Shown here: piece by piece, positions 48,522 to 60,167 of the stretch
Layout: every line of letters begins with the position of its first letter
Position numbering within the stretch: position 1 is the stretch's first letter
NCBI GenBank assembly: GCA_902729315.2
Contig: LR746266.1
Coordinates: 873,001 to 937,000, forward strand
Source of the DNA: Spirodela intermedia
Taxonomy: Eukaryota > Streptophyta > Magnoliopsida > Alismatales > Araceae
Length of the DNA stretch: 64,000 nucleotides
Direction of reading: 5' to 3'
The notes under the pieces: generated by a model
Seen by the model: the letters and a program-made list of their open reading frames with translations, nothing else
Told to the model about the DNA's origin: nothing
Databases searched by the model: none
Translations under genes and position numbers: made by a program

Positions 48522-49831
48522 CCCCACCACACCGCCCACTGGAGCGATAGAGAGAGAGAGAGAGATTACTGACAGACAACAGGGACGGCGGTGTCGCTTC
48601 TTCACTGGGCTCGCTCTCGTACCCCAATAAAGAAACACATAGATAGGGTCACGCAAAGGCTGACTTACCGCTCAGAGGAAGAGTGAATGAGATGTGAAGG
48701 GAAGTGTCTCCTCGTCAGGTGGAGCGGACGCGGCGGCGGAGAAGCGTAGCGCCCTCTCTGCTCGGCTTTCCTCCGCCACCCCCTCCCCCAATCGCGCGTA
48801 CTTCGACGTACACATCGCGATTCACCAGGTTTGATTCTGTTTAGTTGGCTAAGGTCTCCGGCTCACGGTGGACCCCATCCACCGCCGCATCGACTCCGAG
48901 ATCCGATCCATCACGTGACGTTCGTGCAACCCATGTGAGGAGGACAAAATTTGATCACCCCAGTAATTAGCCGCCTTAAGTTATAAATAGTATCATATAG
49001 GTCCCGATATTGAGCGCTTTGGAGGGCCCACTTTCTCTCTCTCTCTCTCTCTCTCTTCCGCCGATGGACGAGGGCGGCGGCGCCGCGGCCGGCGGCGGTG
49101 GGGCCGGCGGCGAGGTTCCCTCTTTGGGCTTTGTCTGAAGCCAGACGGGCCAATGGAGATTCGGTTTGCTTTGGGCCCATGATTCTCGGAAATCTTTCGT
49201 AAGGGAGAAAAAGGTGGGTCCCCTACCGAGGCCACTTCTGGATTCTTTCCCCTTTAACGGTAATCTCGACGGAGAGTGGTTTTAGCATCCCTACCCCCAG
49301 TTGGGATTTATTGATGTTTTAAAAATATGAGTAATAATCGAATAATTGCCATGGTAGTAGTGGCGTGATTTATTTGTATTTAATATGGAATATATGAAAA
49401 TATGCCGTCCTTTCTTCGTGGCGAAGGTGAATTGCCGCCGGTGGGGGAGGAGGAAGAGCAGTCGCCGGCGAGACCAAGGGAGAGTGGGATGAGCTGGGCC
49501 ACTGTACTCCGACGAAGAAAGGCGGACAAGCCCAATGTCAACAGCGTTGTCGTGGGTCAAAGGGTGTCCGTCTGGTCAACCCTGAGGGGAGGGGAATCGT
49601 TTAATCCCTTTGGTCGGAGAGGGAGGGAACTCTAGGGGAGCTGATGGCGGTGGTGGTTGTCCGGCGATGGCCCACCACGCCAACGAAGGAAGACCTGCTC
49701 ATTCCTTCAAAACCTCCCCCCCTCTCTCTCTCTCTATCTCTATCTCTGTCTCTCTCTATATATCTTTCTGTCTCTGTCTGTGTCCCTCTCTTCTTCGAAG
49801 AACAGGAGGAAGGAAGAAGACCAGAACTTGG
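48522..49831. promoter_or_regulatory. Divergent promoter region of the pseudokinase and ALOG genes
   Basis: About 1.3 kb. It contains a short GA run at 48548-48564 in the pseudokinase leader, a plus-strand TATAAATA at 48982-48989, a CT run at 49032-49056, GGGCCC/TGGGCC elements near 49025, 49146, 49173 and 49496, and a CT-rich leader (49725-49795) just before the ALOG start. Confidence 0.5.
48982..49138 (+). other. Candidate small transcript: TATA box, CT leader and 24-codon ORF
   Basis: TATAAATA at 48982 is followed 50 bases later by a CT-rich leader and an ATG at 49064 in good context (GCCGATGG). The frame runs 24 codons to TGA at 49136-49138, encoding a Gly/Ala-rich peptide ending GEVPSLGFV. 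It may be a real small ORF, an upstream exon of the ALOG gene, or chance in GC-rich DNA. Confidence 0.25.
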
Positions 49832-50380
49832 ATGGAAGGAAACCCTGGGGGTTCGGGGACAGGGGGAGGCCCCTCCGGCGAGCAGCCGCCGCCGCTTCGA
49901 TCGGCACGGCGGCGGAAGCCGAGCCGGTACGAGTCGCAGAAGAGGAGAGACTGGAGCACGTTCATGCAGTTCCTCAGGGACCAGTCGCCGCCGGTTCCCC
50001 TCTCCCGTTGCAGCGGCACCAACGTCGTCGAGTTCCTCGAGTACATGGACCAGTTCGGGAAGACGAAGGTCCACGCCCTCTCCTGCCCCTACTTCGGCCA
50101 CCCCAACTCGCAGGCCTCCTGCGCTTGCCCTCTCCGGCAGGCTTGGGGAAGCCTTGACGCCCTAATCGGCCGCCTTCGCGCCGCCTACGAAGAGAACGAC
50201 GGCGCCGGTCAGTCAAACCCCTTCGCCGCCGGGACAGTCCGTGCTTACCTGCGAGGAGTCAAGGAAAGCCAGGCTAGAGCGAGGGGGATCCCCTACAAGA
50301 AGAAGAGAAGGAAGAAGATGCAGGCTCCGGCAGCCGCCGGCGGGGCGTCTGCGTCGTCTGCTCCGGCGCCGGCGCCGTGA
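49832..50380 (+). CDS. ALOG-domain transcription regulator (LSH/G1 family)
   Basis: Single exon, 182 residues. The ALOG domain (about residues 29-155) is complete: [20 protein letters not shown], then [20 protein letters not shown], the zinc-ribbon insert [20 protein letters not shown] (Cys and His ligands present), and [20 protein letters not shown] to [17 protein letters not shown]. It ends in a basic nuclear-localisation signal, PYKKKRRKK, and a short Ala/Pro tail. Proteins of this family (Arabidopsis LSH1-10, rice G1 and TAW1, tomato TMF) are DNA-binding regulators of meristem maturation, organ boundaries and light responses. I cannot assign the subgroup. The ATG at 49832 is chosen because codons upstream (open to 49610) are CT-repeat-derived Ser/Leu runs. 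Preceding CT-rich sequence is a likely leader. Confidence 0.93.
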   Translation: MEGNPGGSGTGGGPSGEQPPPLRSARRRKPSRYESQKRRDWSTFMQFLRDQSPPVPLSRCSGTNVVEFLEYMDQFGKTKVHALSCPYFGHPNSQASCACPLRQAWGSLDALIGRLRAAYEENDGAGQSNPFAAGTVRAYLRGVKESQARARGIPYKKKRRKKMQAPAAAGGASASSAPAPAP

Positions 50381-52104
50381 GGAGGTCGACGGCGATGGTT
50401 CTACCGGGTTCGGAAGCTGCTCCGGCGGTCGCTTGCAGGCGCTGGGAGTTAGGATTCTAACGTTATCACTGGAGGCTCGGGTGCTCCGCCGCCTTCCCCC
50501 TTCATCGCTTCCATTGCTGTTTATACACTCCTGATTTTTCACATTTCTTCTGTGTTCTTTATTTCGTTCCCCTCACGTAATGGGCACTTGAACTCCTCTC
50601 TCTCTCTCTCTATCTCTCTATCTCTCTAGATATCCCATTTTGATAGGAGATGGAAAGGAGGGAGAAAGAGCAGGTCGGAGCCGGAAGCTCCCGCTTTCCC
50701 AAACGTGTGCTTCATCTCTGAGAGGATCAGCTCTTCTGCTTCCGGGCAACCCTTCACTGATGAACTCCCTACCCCGTCTCCAGTGCAGTACAGACTTCCA
50801 TCCAGACGCTCTGGTTTCCTCGCTACTCTTCATCTCCTTCTTGATGGAGATGGGGAGGCGACGACGATCGAGCAGTCGAGCTTCACGCGACGCTGTTACT
50901 GGCGGATCCCTTCCTTCTCCATCACCGCGCTTCATCCTTCTCCATCCCCACTGAGCAACACGATACCTCCAGCATCTCTCTCTCTCCATCTATCTATCAA
51001 TGTTGCAGAGAAATACCTCGCGAGGCGTCCTCTCTCTCTCTCTCTCTCCCCCTTTATCACTTGCACCATCCCCTTGGGTTCAGTCGACATCATTCATAGG
51101 CAACCTCTCTCTGTTTCCATCACTTTAGCTATCTGTCTATCTATCTATCTATCAATGTTGCAGAGGCATACCTCGCAGGGCGCTTTCTCTCTCTCTCTCC
51201 CCTTTATCACTTACACCACCCTCTCGGGTTCATTCAACATCATTCAAAGGCAACATCTCTCTCTCTCTCTCTCTCTACCCACTTCTCTCGCAGCTCTTCC
51301 AGTATCTCGGAGGGTGGGGAACTGGAGTCATCGTCAACCTCCGGACCAACCGTATCGGGGCAGTATCGTCCAAACCCACCGACAGCACCATCAATTCTCG
51401 CGAAATCCAGTTTGGAAAGCAACATTAAAACCCCCCTCCACCTCCTCCATCTCCTTCGCCTGCGCACGAGGTCATCCCTAACCCTTCCGATGCCCGTTTC
51501 AGACGCCACTCACCGTCGGCGCCATGAACTATCGCCGGAGCTTCCGTTGGACTCCGGCTTCTTCCTTTCATTCTCAGATGGGGTGGGAAGTGGCCCGAAG
51601 GATTGCACCGGAGGAATGCGGCGCTGCCGTAGACGGCGGAGCTACTCGCGGCCGCGGGCTGGAGAAGAAAGGTTCGCCGGATAGGCAGGATCTAGTAGAG
51701 GGGAGCGCCCGTTGACTTGTTGACCGACCTTTGACTGATTGTGGACACTGCTGCCGGAAAAACCCGTTCGGTGAAGAGAGGCTGCTTCGAGTGACCGCAT
51801 CCGCACGTACTGCTGATCACACGTGCGATATCCAATCGGTTCGCGTAATTCATGGAACTATTAATTTTAGTGCTGAAACGTCATTGTTAGTTAGTTCAGG
51901 GACATTTGTACATGCAAAAAAGTAATTTAGTACCTTTGTAGGGGCCTAAGAGAAAATTGTTAAACCCTCTCCGCCTCCAGTGATGTTCTCTGTGCTGCCA
52001 GGTCTATCTATCAATCTCTTCTCAGCCCGCTCTTTCTTCTCCGGCGACGCCTCCGACGGCCATTGTTAGGGTTTCCTGGGGGATTTGGAGAGGCGAGGAC
52101 CCGT
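50381..52104. other. Intergenic region between the ALOG and TIC56 genes
   Basis: No supported gene. It has several CT runs, a two-unit 155-base tandem repeat (about 50985-51280) and overlapping chance frames in GC-rich sequence (for example 50705-51481). Confidence 0.55.
50985..51280. repeat. Two-copy tandem repeat, period 155 bases
   Basis: The block ATCTATCAATGTTGCAGAG occurs at about 50994 and 51149. In both copies it is followed by similar sequence: TACCTCGC, a CT run, CCCTTTATCACTT, GGGTTCA and CATCATTCA(A/T)AGGCAAC. Copies differ by point changes and CT length. Confidence 0.85.
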
Positions 52105-55100
52105 ATGGCGTCCTTGAATGTCAGCTGGTTCGGCGACAACTGGTTTCCGAAGCCCTCCAGGCACAGCAATGTCTCTAAGTTTGCCTTCATCGGAGGAAGG
52201 AACCTCTTCTTCCAGAAGTCCAAGGAGCCTAAGGGGGCGAGTCTCTCTGCCTCGTCCACGGAGGAGGAGGCCCCTGGTAAGTACTCGCAGATGCTGGATC
52301 AGTTCTTCTGGGAGTGCGAGGCGCGACCCGACTTCCGCCGCGCGCCGCAGGTCGAGAAGATCCTCGCGGAGGATCCCTTTTTCGAGAAGAAGGAGAATCC
52401 GACACCTGAGGAGATCGAGGAGAACAAAAAATGGTGGGAGGCGTTCCGGCAGAGCCCCGTGGTTCAGTTCCTGATGCGCGCGGAGGAGATTGCTGATACG
52501 ATCAACGATATGGAGCTCAAGGAGAACGAGCATCCTTTCCGGAGGGAGGACCGGGATCTATGGAAGAAGCTCCCCCACGTTCAGGGCCCTGACGGTCGTC
52601 CTATGCCGAGGAAGGCGATCAAGACAAAGAAGGAGGCGTCCGACAAGTTTTGGGACTTCGCGAGGCAATTCTTCTTCGGATTATGGGGCTTCAGGCAGAG
52701 GCCTTACCCTCCCGGCCGCCCCATTGATGTGGCACAGGCCATCGGATACAAAAAGCTGGAGAGACGCTACTATGACTGTGAGTTTCTCTACGCTCTTTCT
52801 TAGTTCATGTTAGGATTACAGGTTGCCACCAAAGTTCTCTCAACATGAAAACAAGGCTGCTAGGAACAAAGTCAACTTACTGTTGATCCTCAGAGGGAGT
52901 GTCAACCAAAGGAATACCATACCGTCTGAAATCAGCTGGAATTCTCCAGCAGAAACGTTTTGTGTACATTAACTGATTTTTTAAACTCTCTTTTTGGGCT
53001 TTTGACCTGTTGGATGTGGAGGGGAGGGGGGGAACCCATTTGGTTTGAAGGCATGTGAAGATATCTCAGTAGTTTCTCGCCCATACAATTTTGGATTCAT
53101 GTGATTCTTGCCTCTGTTTTCTTTGATTTGTCTTGCATTTCTTCTTCCACCCTTCTTTCTTTTCCTTCATTTGAGTCAGCAAATGCTGTTCGTTTACAGT
53201 TTTTCGGGAAAGAAAAACCAGTCGACTGATTCGGCGATTCTTTTGTCATAACTACGGACAAAAAATAAGAATCGACTGATTTTGACTGATTCGACTGATT
53301 CTCACAGGCATTTATGAAATCATAACTATGTACAAAAAAAATCTCTCAGTGATCCTTCGAAATTATTGTGAGGTGGGTAGTTCTTGAAGTATGAATTTAA
53401 TTCAACGGCCTGCCATTTGGGCCCTGGATCTCCCACTGTGTCTCAACTGGATACTTCCATGAGGATCCATCCTTGTTTTTTCCTCTTGATCCAAGAAGCT
53501 GAAGATAGACACAGAAAGTCATCTCCCAAAACATCAGATTAAACAAGAATGAGTTTCGGAGATGGAAGTTTTGCTGCTAAATCCAGGGATCCTGGTTTTC
53601 CCTTGATCCAAACAAGGTAAGGATATAAAGCTTATTAATTTTTTCCCACTAAACCTCGAAGTAAACGAGGATTAGTCTTGGAACTGGATGTTTTCATCTC
53701 TATGCGTGGTTTCAGACAATCTGAGTAATGCAAGACATACTTTTATTGAGTGACCTACAATGTTATTGAAACTGGGCGGTGCTTATTTTTCTCCTCCACC
53801 AATCATTTATCTTTGAAAAATTAGGACCAAACCTGACATCATCCATTCCCTTCTTTCCTTTTTTTCTTTAAAGCTGATATTTTTCATACATACATATATT
53901 GATTTCTTCATGAATCTTGGTTCTTTTTTTTTTTTTTTACTATTTTAGGCTAAGTTTTTTAGATGGGTTTGTTTCTGTAATCGAGACGAATCTGTTTTGT
54001 GCAGTCATCATGAGGAGTGGTGGGTGGTACTACAAGGATCGATTAGGTCGGACCAGGGGACCGTTGGAGCTCATAACACTTAAAACTGCCTGGTCAGCTG
54101 GGATAATCGACACCCACACTTTCATATGGGGGGAAGACATGGACGAATGGGCACCCATTGGCATGGTGTATGGTCTGGAGAAGGCGATTGCTACATGGGA
54201 AGGTCTGTAAATTCTTTTTTTTTTTAAACATAATTTTTTGTGGCTGTGATTCGGAGTGGATATTTTTCCGCATTTATAATTCCATATGATTATTGATATT
54301 ATTATTACCACTCATCGAATGGAAATGTATAAAGCTTAGGCGGTTTTCAGTTTATCAGCTGTGGAGAACAACAGGGCGCCACCCACATTCAAGCACCCTG
54401 TTGATTTAGTTGTTGATCAAAGGCATTAAAAAGAAAATAGTGGGAATTATTTATTTGTTTGGAATTTATTTTCTTAGATTGGATTTCTTTCATATGGGTT
54501 CATCGCTCTCATCATCCAGTGCAGGGGATGTTGATCTTTTGACTGCTGACCAACCGGCGTCGAAGTTTCTAGACTTCCCATATATTCTCTCAAATTGATT
54601 TCTTCCAGTTTGGTTTCGTTGCCCTCATCATCACCCAATGCATGCATGCAAATCTTCCAAAGTTCCTCTAGTCTCCCCGCATTAACTTTTTGTGCTGTTC
54701 TGTGAACATCAGCTCGTTCAAGAAATATATTTATTTTCAGAATTTTTTGTAGATATTAATTCAAATGTGCGCCCATGATTGGGCACGCTAGCTTTGCTTA
54801 GCATCTACAATATCATGCGATCATCACCCATATATTATTTTTTTTGTTATTTATGAAAATTAGGCAGCTTGCAACTGGGCTCAACCCAAAGGCCTTAAGC
54901 AGAAATTGCCGTCTATATATGTGTTATTTTTTAAAGTTTTTAGATGAAATCAATTTTTCCATACAAATGATTAAATCCGACATGATCTTCTTCATCTTCT
55001 TCTTCTTCTTCAGTTAGGTTAGGTGCGGCGGCCACGGCCTTCCTTCACAAACTGCAGAAGGGCATCTCCCCGCTGACCCCCCTCAAGGGATTCGAGAAGA

Positions 55101-55916
55101 AAACGTACAAGCAGCTGCAGGAAGAGGCCATCGAGAGCAAGCGACGGGACATGGCGGTGCTCCAAGCCAACGACGGCATCTGGCCCGGTGTGAGGACCCC
55201 CAGCCACGCCCTCTTCCTCTGGGCCAGCGGTTCTGAACTCACATCCGTCCTGGAAGCAGACAATATGCCCAACAAGTTCATCCCCAAGGAGCTGAGGTCT
55301 GCTTCTTCTTCTTCTTCTTCTTCTTCACTGATTTAGGTTTCTCCAATGGAGGGTTTAATGGCTGTGTTTTTCTTTTGTCAAGGAACCGGCTTTCGAGGAT
55401 CATCCCCGGGCTGAGGCCATGGGAGGTGCTCAGTGTGGAGCAGGCCATGGACAAGATCACCTACGGCGGCGAGTGGTATCGGGAGCCGCTCGGTTCCTAC
55501 ACGACGGGCCCGCCCTACATCCGCCATTGGAACAAGGACGTCAAGGTGCCACCTTCTTCTCTTCTTCTTTGTCTTCGTCTTCGTCTTCTTCTTCTTCATC
55601 TTCTTCTGTCTTCGTCTTCTTCTTCTTCTTCTTCATCTTCTTCTGTCTTCGTCTTCTTCTTCTTCTTCTCTCTCTAAACCATAGGATTCTCGCTCCTCTC
55701 TGTGCGCAGCGTCTGTTCAGGACCTTCTACAATCTGAGCTACAGGGTGTACAACAAGCTGGAGCGCTCCATCCCCGGCTTCGACGTCGTCATGGAGAGAG
55801 TTCGCTCTGACTCGGAGGACAGATACACCCAGCGGAAGGACAAAAGAGACGCCCAGAAGAGGACCGAGGCCGAGGAGGCCATCTATGGCCGCAGAGTCTC
55901 CTCAACTCCCCCCTGA
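52105..55916 (+). CDS. TIC56: TIC56, chloroplast inner-envelope import component
   Basis: Five exons: 52105-52777, 54005-54202, 55014-55296, 55383-55545 and 55710-55916, encoding 507 residues. TIC56 is a subunit of the 1-MDa TIC complex described in Arabidopsis (with TIC20, TIC100 and TIC214); it also affects plastid rRNA processing. The diagnostic part is the GYF-like domain starting in exon 2 (GGWYYKDRLGRTRGPLELIT, then FIWGEDMDEWAPIGMVYGLE), followed by RLGAAATAFLHKLQKGISPL, VRTPSHALFLWASGSELT and PYIRHWNKDVKRLFRTFYNL. The C-terminus is a charged helix (RKDKRDAQKRTEAEEAIYGR). All joins keep the frame. The 1.2-kb first intron is T-rich; introns 2-4 have long TTC runs before or around their acceptors. 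The start is the first ATG in this frame. Grasses lack TIC56, so the host is unlikely to be a grass. Confidence 0.94.
55302..55676. repeat. (CTT)n tracts in the last two TIC56 introns
   Basis: A TTC run at about 55302-55326 lies in the 86-base third intron, and 55555-55676 forms an almost pure CTT/CTTCGT pyrimidine tract filling most of the 164-base fourth intron. Frames across it give Ser, Phe or Leu runs only. Confidence 0.9.
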
Positions 55917-57306
55917 GAATCACTTTCTTCTTCCTCCTCCCTCCCACCATCGCTGTTCTTGGCCCGAAGCCCCTCTGGTTCGTCAGGACTGATGGGGGAT
56001 GATGCTAGGGTTCTGAACGATCGACGCCTTTGGGTGCCTCATTGTTTGAAGATCTTGATCTGTCGATCGACCCTGGAGGAACAGGGGAGAGAGAGAGAGA
56101 GAGAGAAGATGAAGCGAGAGCTGGGGATCAGTGAGGTAATGATCTGAGGGGAAAGGACGTGGACGAACTCTTGGTCGTCTTGTTGGCAGAGAATTCATCG
56201 ACCGATCTCGCTGTGAGAATTTGTACCCTAGGAAAGAGAACAATGGAGATTGAGGGAAGAACCCGGAGGATGAAGAATCAGCGGTTCTTCAAAGGATTAT
56301 CCCAAGAAGAATACCAAGTTTCGGCAATATTTTTCATACGGGAAGAAGATCGGGATTCACTACGTACAATCTAAGCATCAAAAGCAAGATAATCTTGCAG
56401 TCCAACCAAGTCTTTTCCATTCGGATTCCAGACCTCTCACGAGAAATCTTCTTCAGACGTCGAAGAACAGAGGCAATGGGGGAGCACTTCAGAGCGTCTA
56501 CTTTCTCAGCTCGATCGAACTCGTCGTTCGTGAGGATCAGGATAGACTGCAGGTTGTTCTAAGAAGTGACGGATTTCCATACGAGGTTTCAGGAATGAGG
56601 CTGCGAAGTCAACAAAGCAGATCCGCATCCAGAGGAAAAGAAGATTTGAAAGATGGAGGAAAGGAATGGTCGGATCTAGGAGACGAAGATATCGAGATCG
56701 GGGGAGGAAAGGGAGAGATTAGGGTTCTTCAGGCTCTCCTGGCCGCCAGGCCTTCTGATGGCGCCATTGCCCCGCTCCATGTGCGCAAACATCGCGTGGT
56801 AGGCGGAGGAAACATCGCATTCGACGCTGCGGATTCAACCTTCGGGAAGAACAACGCGCAGATTCCGCTCGGATTGAAGCGCGCAGATCGTCGAAGTTTT
56901 TGAAAAGGATGGAGAAATCGCGAGGCATCAAGAGAGATAGTTGGGAGAGCTTGATCTAACGGGAGCGGGAAGGAAAGGTTATATCCACGGTGGATGGCAC
57001 GTGGACGATCAAGATTAATCCATTCATCCACGTGGATTCCTAGACAGAGAGACAACAACAGATGGCGGAAAGGTTATATCCAGGTTGATGGGACGTGGAC
57101 GGTCAAGATTAATGGATCCATCCACGTGGATTGCTGTGACACGACAACAGTATATCTGGGAATCCGTTCTATTTTGCAGACGGGTTTTACCTTAGGAGGA
57201 AGCTTTCGGAGCAGAGCGAAGGCTTGGGCTCAACGGAGTGGAGGAAGCAGGAGAGGGAGAGGGAAGGCGGCCGGCGAGGGAGGAGGAAGAAGGGGAGAGG
57301 AAGCGG
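55917..57306. other. Intergenic region upstream of the GH17 gene
   Basis: About 1.4 kb. The left part is the TIC56 3' flank with a short GA run (56087-56105). Open frames near 56595-57058 on both strands match nothing I know. The right part carries a 94-base tandem repeat with G-boxes. Confidence 0.5.
56973..57132 (+). promoter_or_regulatory. 94-base tandem repeat with G-box elements, GH17 promoter
   Basis: Two copies start GGAAAGGTTATATCCA at 56973 and 57067. Copy 1 has CACGTG at 56998-57003 and 57029-57034. Copy 2 has GACGTGG near 57092 and CACGTG at 57123-57128. ACGT-core elements like these are bound by bZIP (ABRE) and bHLH (G-box) factors. The repeat ends about 175 bases before the GH17 start codon. 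Confidence 0.6.
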
Positions 57307-60167
57307 ATGGTCGGAGGAGCGGCGTGCTCGGATTCCATGGCGGTGGCCACATTTTGCCTCTTCTCCCTTCTGATCTCCCTTCATCTGCGAGGGTTTGGGG
57401 CGGTGGAGGTCGGGGTTTACTGGGGGACCGCGTCCTCCCAGCCGCTCCCCCCGGCGGCGGTGGTGGCGGGGCTGCTTCAGGCTAACAATATCAGCCGCGT
57501 GATGCTCCCCGACGCCGATCCCCTCGTGTTGCAGAGCTTGTCGGGGACCGGCATTGCGGTGGCGCTGGGGATCCCGAACGAGATGCTCGGCGCCCTCAAC
57601 GCATCGAGGAAGGCGGCGGAGGGCTGGGTCCACGACAACGTCACCCGCTACGTCTCGGGAAATGCCGGCGCCGGCGTGGTTCGAATCGAGTAAGCCAAGC
57701 TCCCATCCCCCTCCCCGGCTTAATCTCTCAATTGCCGTCTCTCTCTCTCTGCATTCCACTATGATATTCATTGCTTACTTCCGAGCGTGAAACTCTCATT
57801 TCGTGTGCTGTTGTCCGTCAGAATCCTTGCTCTATTCTCCTCGGTTCTCTCTCTCTCTCTCTCTATGATTGAGAATTTCTCTGTTTGTCTCCTGGCATGG
57901 GAAAGAGCGGAGTTTCTGAGCAACCCGTTTGCCTTCTCTTTTTCCTGCTCTGTTCCATTGTTAACTGCTGGACAATCATGAACAACTGCTCGTCCTATTT
58001 CCTCGTTCTTTCCTGGTCTTGTCGAGGGAAGGGGATGCAAGCTTCTCTCTAAAACTATCATTTGAAACTATGCTCTACGACGAGTGTTGATTAAAACCAA
58101 GGTATTTATTTCATAAAATGCATCACTCTTCTCTCTAGTTTCCCCGAGGAATCATGCCATTTTTCAGTACAATGTACTGTGCATTCCTTTAAATCGAGGA
58201 ATCACTCTTTCAAATCGAGAGAGCTTATCAGAGGATGAGTGTGTGTTGTCGCATAGGTCATAATCATTGATGCTGAGCTTCATGCAACTCATATTGTATG
58301 ATTTATCCTACATTTAAAATTAAAAAAAACATTTTATAATTTTTTTCTGATCCATATCCGCGGCGGGCCATGATCGTTCATTATTCATTGATTAACCAGC
58401 GGCTTCCTGACAGAAGATCTTTTTCAGCGTCATCTTTGATCATATGGTTTGTTCTTGCAATTATCATGTATCCCGGAGCTAGATCCTTATTCAGTACCGT
58501 GTTATATAGTGTAAGATATACAGACGTGGATGTAACATGGTTTTATTATTAATAGTAGTAATAAAAATAATGATAACTAGAAAAATATTCGATCTGGTGT
58601 ATGGCAGAAAGTCCTTTTATTTTCATGTTGCTGTGCACCTTCTCATATGCTTAATGGAAGATGATTTTATCTCCTGGCGTGTTCATCATGGTGACCCACA
58701 GCAGGTGAGGTTCATCCTAGACGCCATCTGGGGATAAGGCTGGAATATATTGATTTATGGGCTGAGCTCAGGTGATGATCAGCTGAATCAGTCGATTTCA
58801 GCTGAAAATAATTCTGGCACAAATAATCATTCGTTTTCTTTTTTTATGCTGATTTTAATGGCTCATTGTATGGTTTGACTTTTTATAACGTGATGGTTGT
58901 GATGGCATTTTCTTGTGTTAAAATGGGATAGATTTTCCCTCCCTGCTTTTCCCATTTTAGAGGGCGGCGGAAGTCAACGACTTCTGAGTAATCTTTGTGG
59001 TCAAGGAGTCTGACTGTATGCGTGGACTTGTTTGTCATTGACCCGCATTGTGTGATCTGCAGGTACGTCGCCATAGGGGACGAACCATTCCTCCTGAGGC
59101 ACGGAGATAAGTACGGTCCTTTTGTGCAAGGCGCCGCCACCAACATCCGCCTGGCTCTGGCGGCGGTGCCGCTGGCGAGCAGGGTGAAGGTCGTTGTCCC
59201 CTGCGGCACGGATGTCTTCGTCGCCAACTCGAGCCTCCCCTCGAGCGGCCGCTTCCGTGCTGACCTCAATAGGACAATGGGTCAACTCCTCCCCTTCCTC
59301 AAGGACCAGGGATCGCCGTTCGTGGTCAACATATATCCCTTCTTCATCCTCCAGCAGAATCGGAACTTTACCACGGAGATGGCGCTCTTCCAGCCGGTTC
59401 CTCGTCCACTGAGGGATGGCCGTAGCGAGTACAGCAGCCTCTTCGCTGCCGCCATTGACACCCTCGTCTCGTCCCTGTCGGCGGCGGGCTCTGGTGCGAT
59501 GGAGGTGGTCGTCGGCAAGATTGGGTGGCCCACCGACGGAGCGGTGGCGGCGACAGTCCCCAACGCCCAGATCTTCATGACAGGCCTGCTGCAGCACCTG
59601 CAGGGCGGTGGTGGAACCCCGCTGAGGCCCAAGCGGCCGCCGGCGACGGTGTACCTCTTCAGCCTCCTGGACGAGGACCTCGCCGGCGGCGGCAGCGGCA
59701 GCGTGGAGAGACACTTTGGCGTCTTCACCTTCGACGGGCAGGCCAAGTACAGCGTCGACCTCGGCCAGGGACCGAGGGCCCTCGACGGAGCAAAGGGAGT
59801 GGACTACCTCCCTTCGCGGTGGTGCGTGGTGGACAACAACAAGGACCTGAGCAACGTTTCCACCGCGGCTGCGGCGGCGTGCTCCACCGCTGCGGCGGAC
59901 TGCAGCACCCTCGCCGCCGGCGGCTCCTGCGGGAACCTCAGCTGGCCGGGGAACGTCTCATACGCCTTCAACAGCTACTACCAGCGGAGCGGGCAGAGCC
60001 CCGAGAGCTGCGACTTCGGCGGCATGGGGCTGATCACCACCGTCGATCCTTCGGCCGGCGAGTGCAGGTTCGCCGTGGGGATACGAGCGTCGTCTTCCTT
60101 CCCGGCGGCGCTGCTCTTCCCCTGGTGGAGTCTGCTAATGACGGCCCCTCTTCTCCTCCTCCACTAG
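57307..60167 (+). CDS. GH17 glucan endo-1,3-beta-glucosidase-like protein with CBM43 and GPI-type tail
   Basis: Two exons, 57307-57689 and 59063-60167, joined at GA/G, encode 495 residues. A hydrophobic signal peptide (about residues 12-31, TFCLFSLLISLHL) precedes VEVGVYWGTASSQPLPP, the start of a GH17 barrel. Proteins of this subgroup act on, or bind, callose (beta-1,3-glucan) at the cell wall and plasmodesmata. The acid/base region is YVAIGDEPF (Glu135; the usual Asn before it is Asp). The nucleophile motif, normally GE-GWP, is VGKIGWPTDG: Lys280 (codon 59517-59519, AAG) stands where Glu is expected. A CBM43/X8 domain (about 385-470, RWCVVDNNKDL, paired Cys, FNSYYQ) and a hydrophobic GPI-anchor-like end follow. 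The start could also be Met at 57337. The substitution suggests a non-hydrolysing, callose-binding protein. Confidence 0.88.

Noticed and set aside
49610-49831. Longer ALOG protein starting 74 codons upstream
   Set aside because: The added residues are Ser/Leu/Cys runs from the CT leader; the ALOG family start context fits the Met at 49832.
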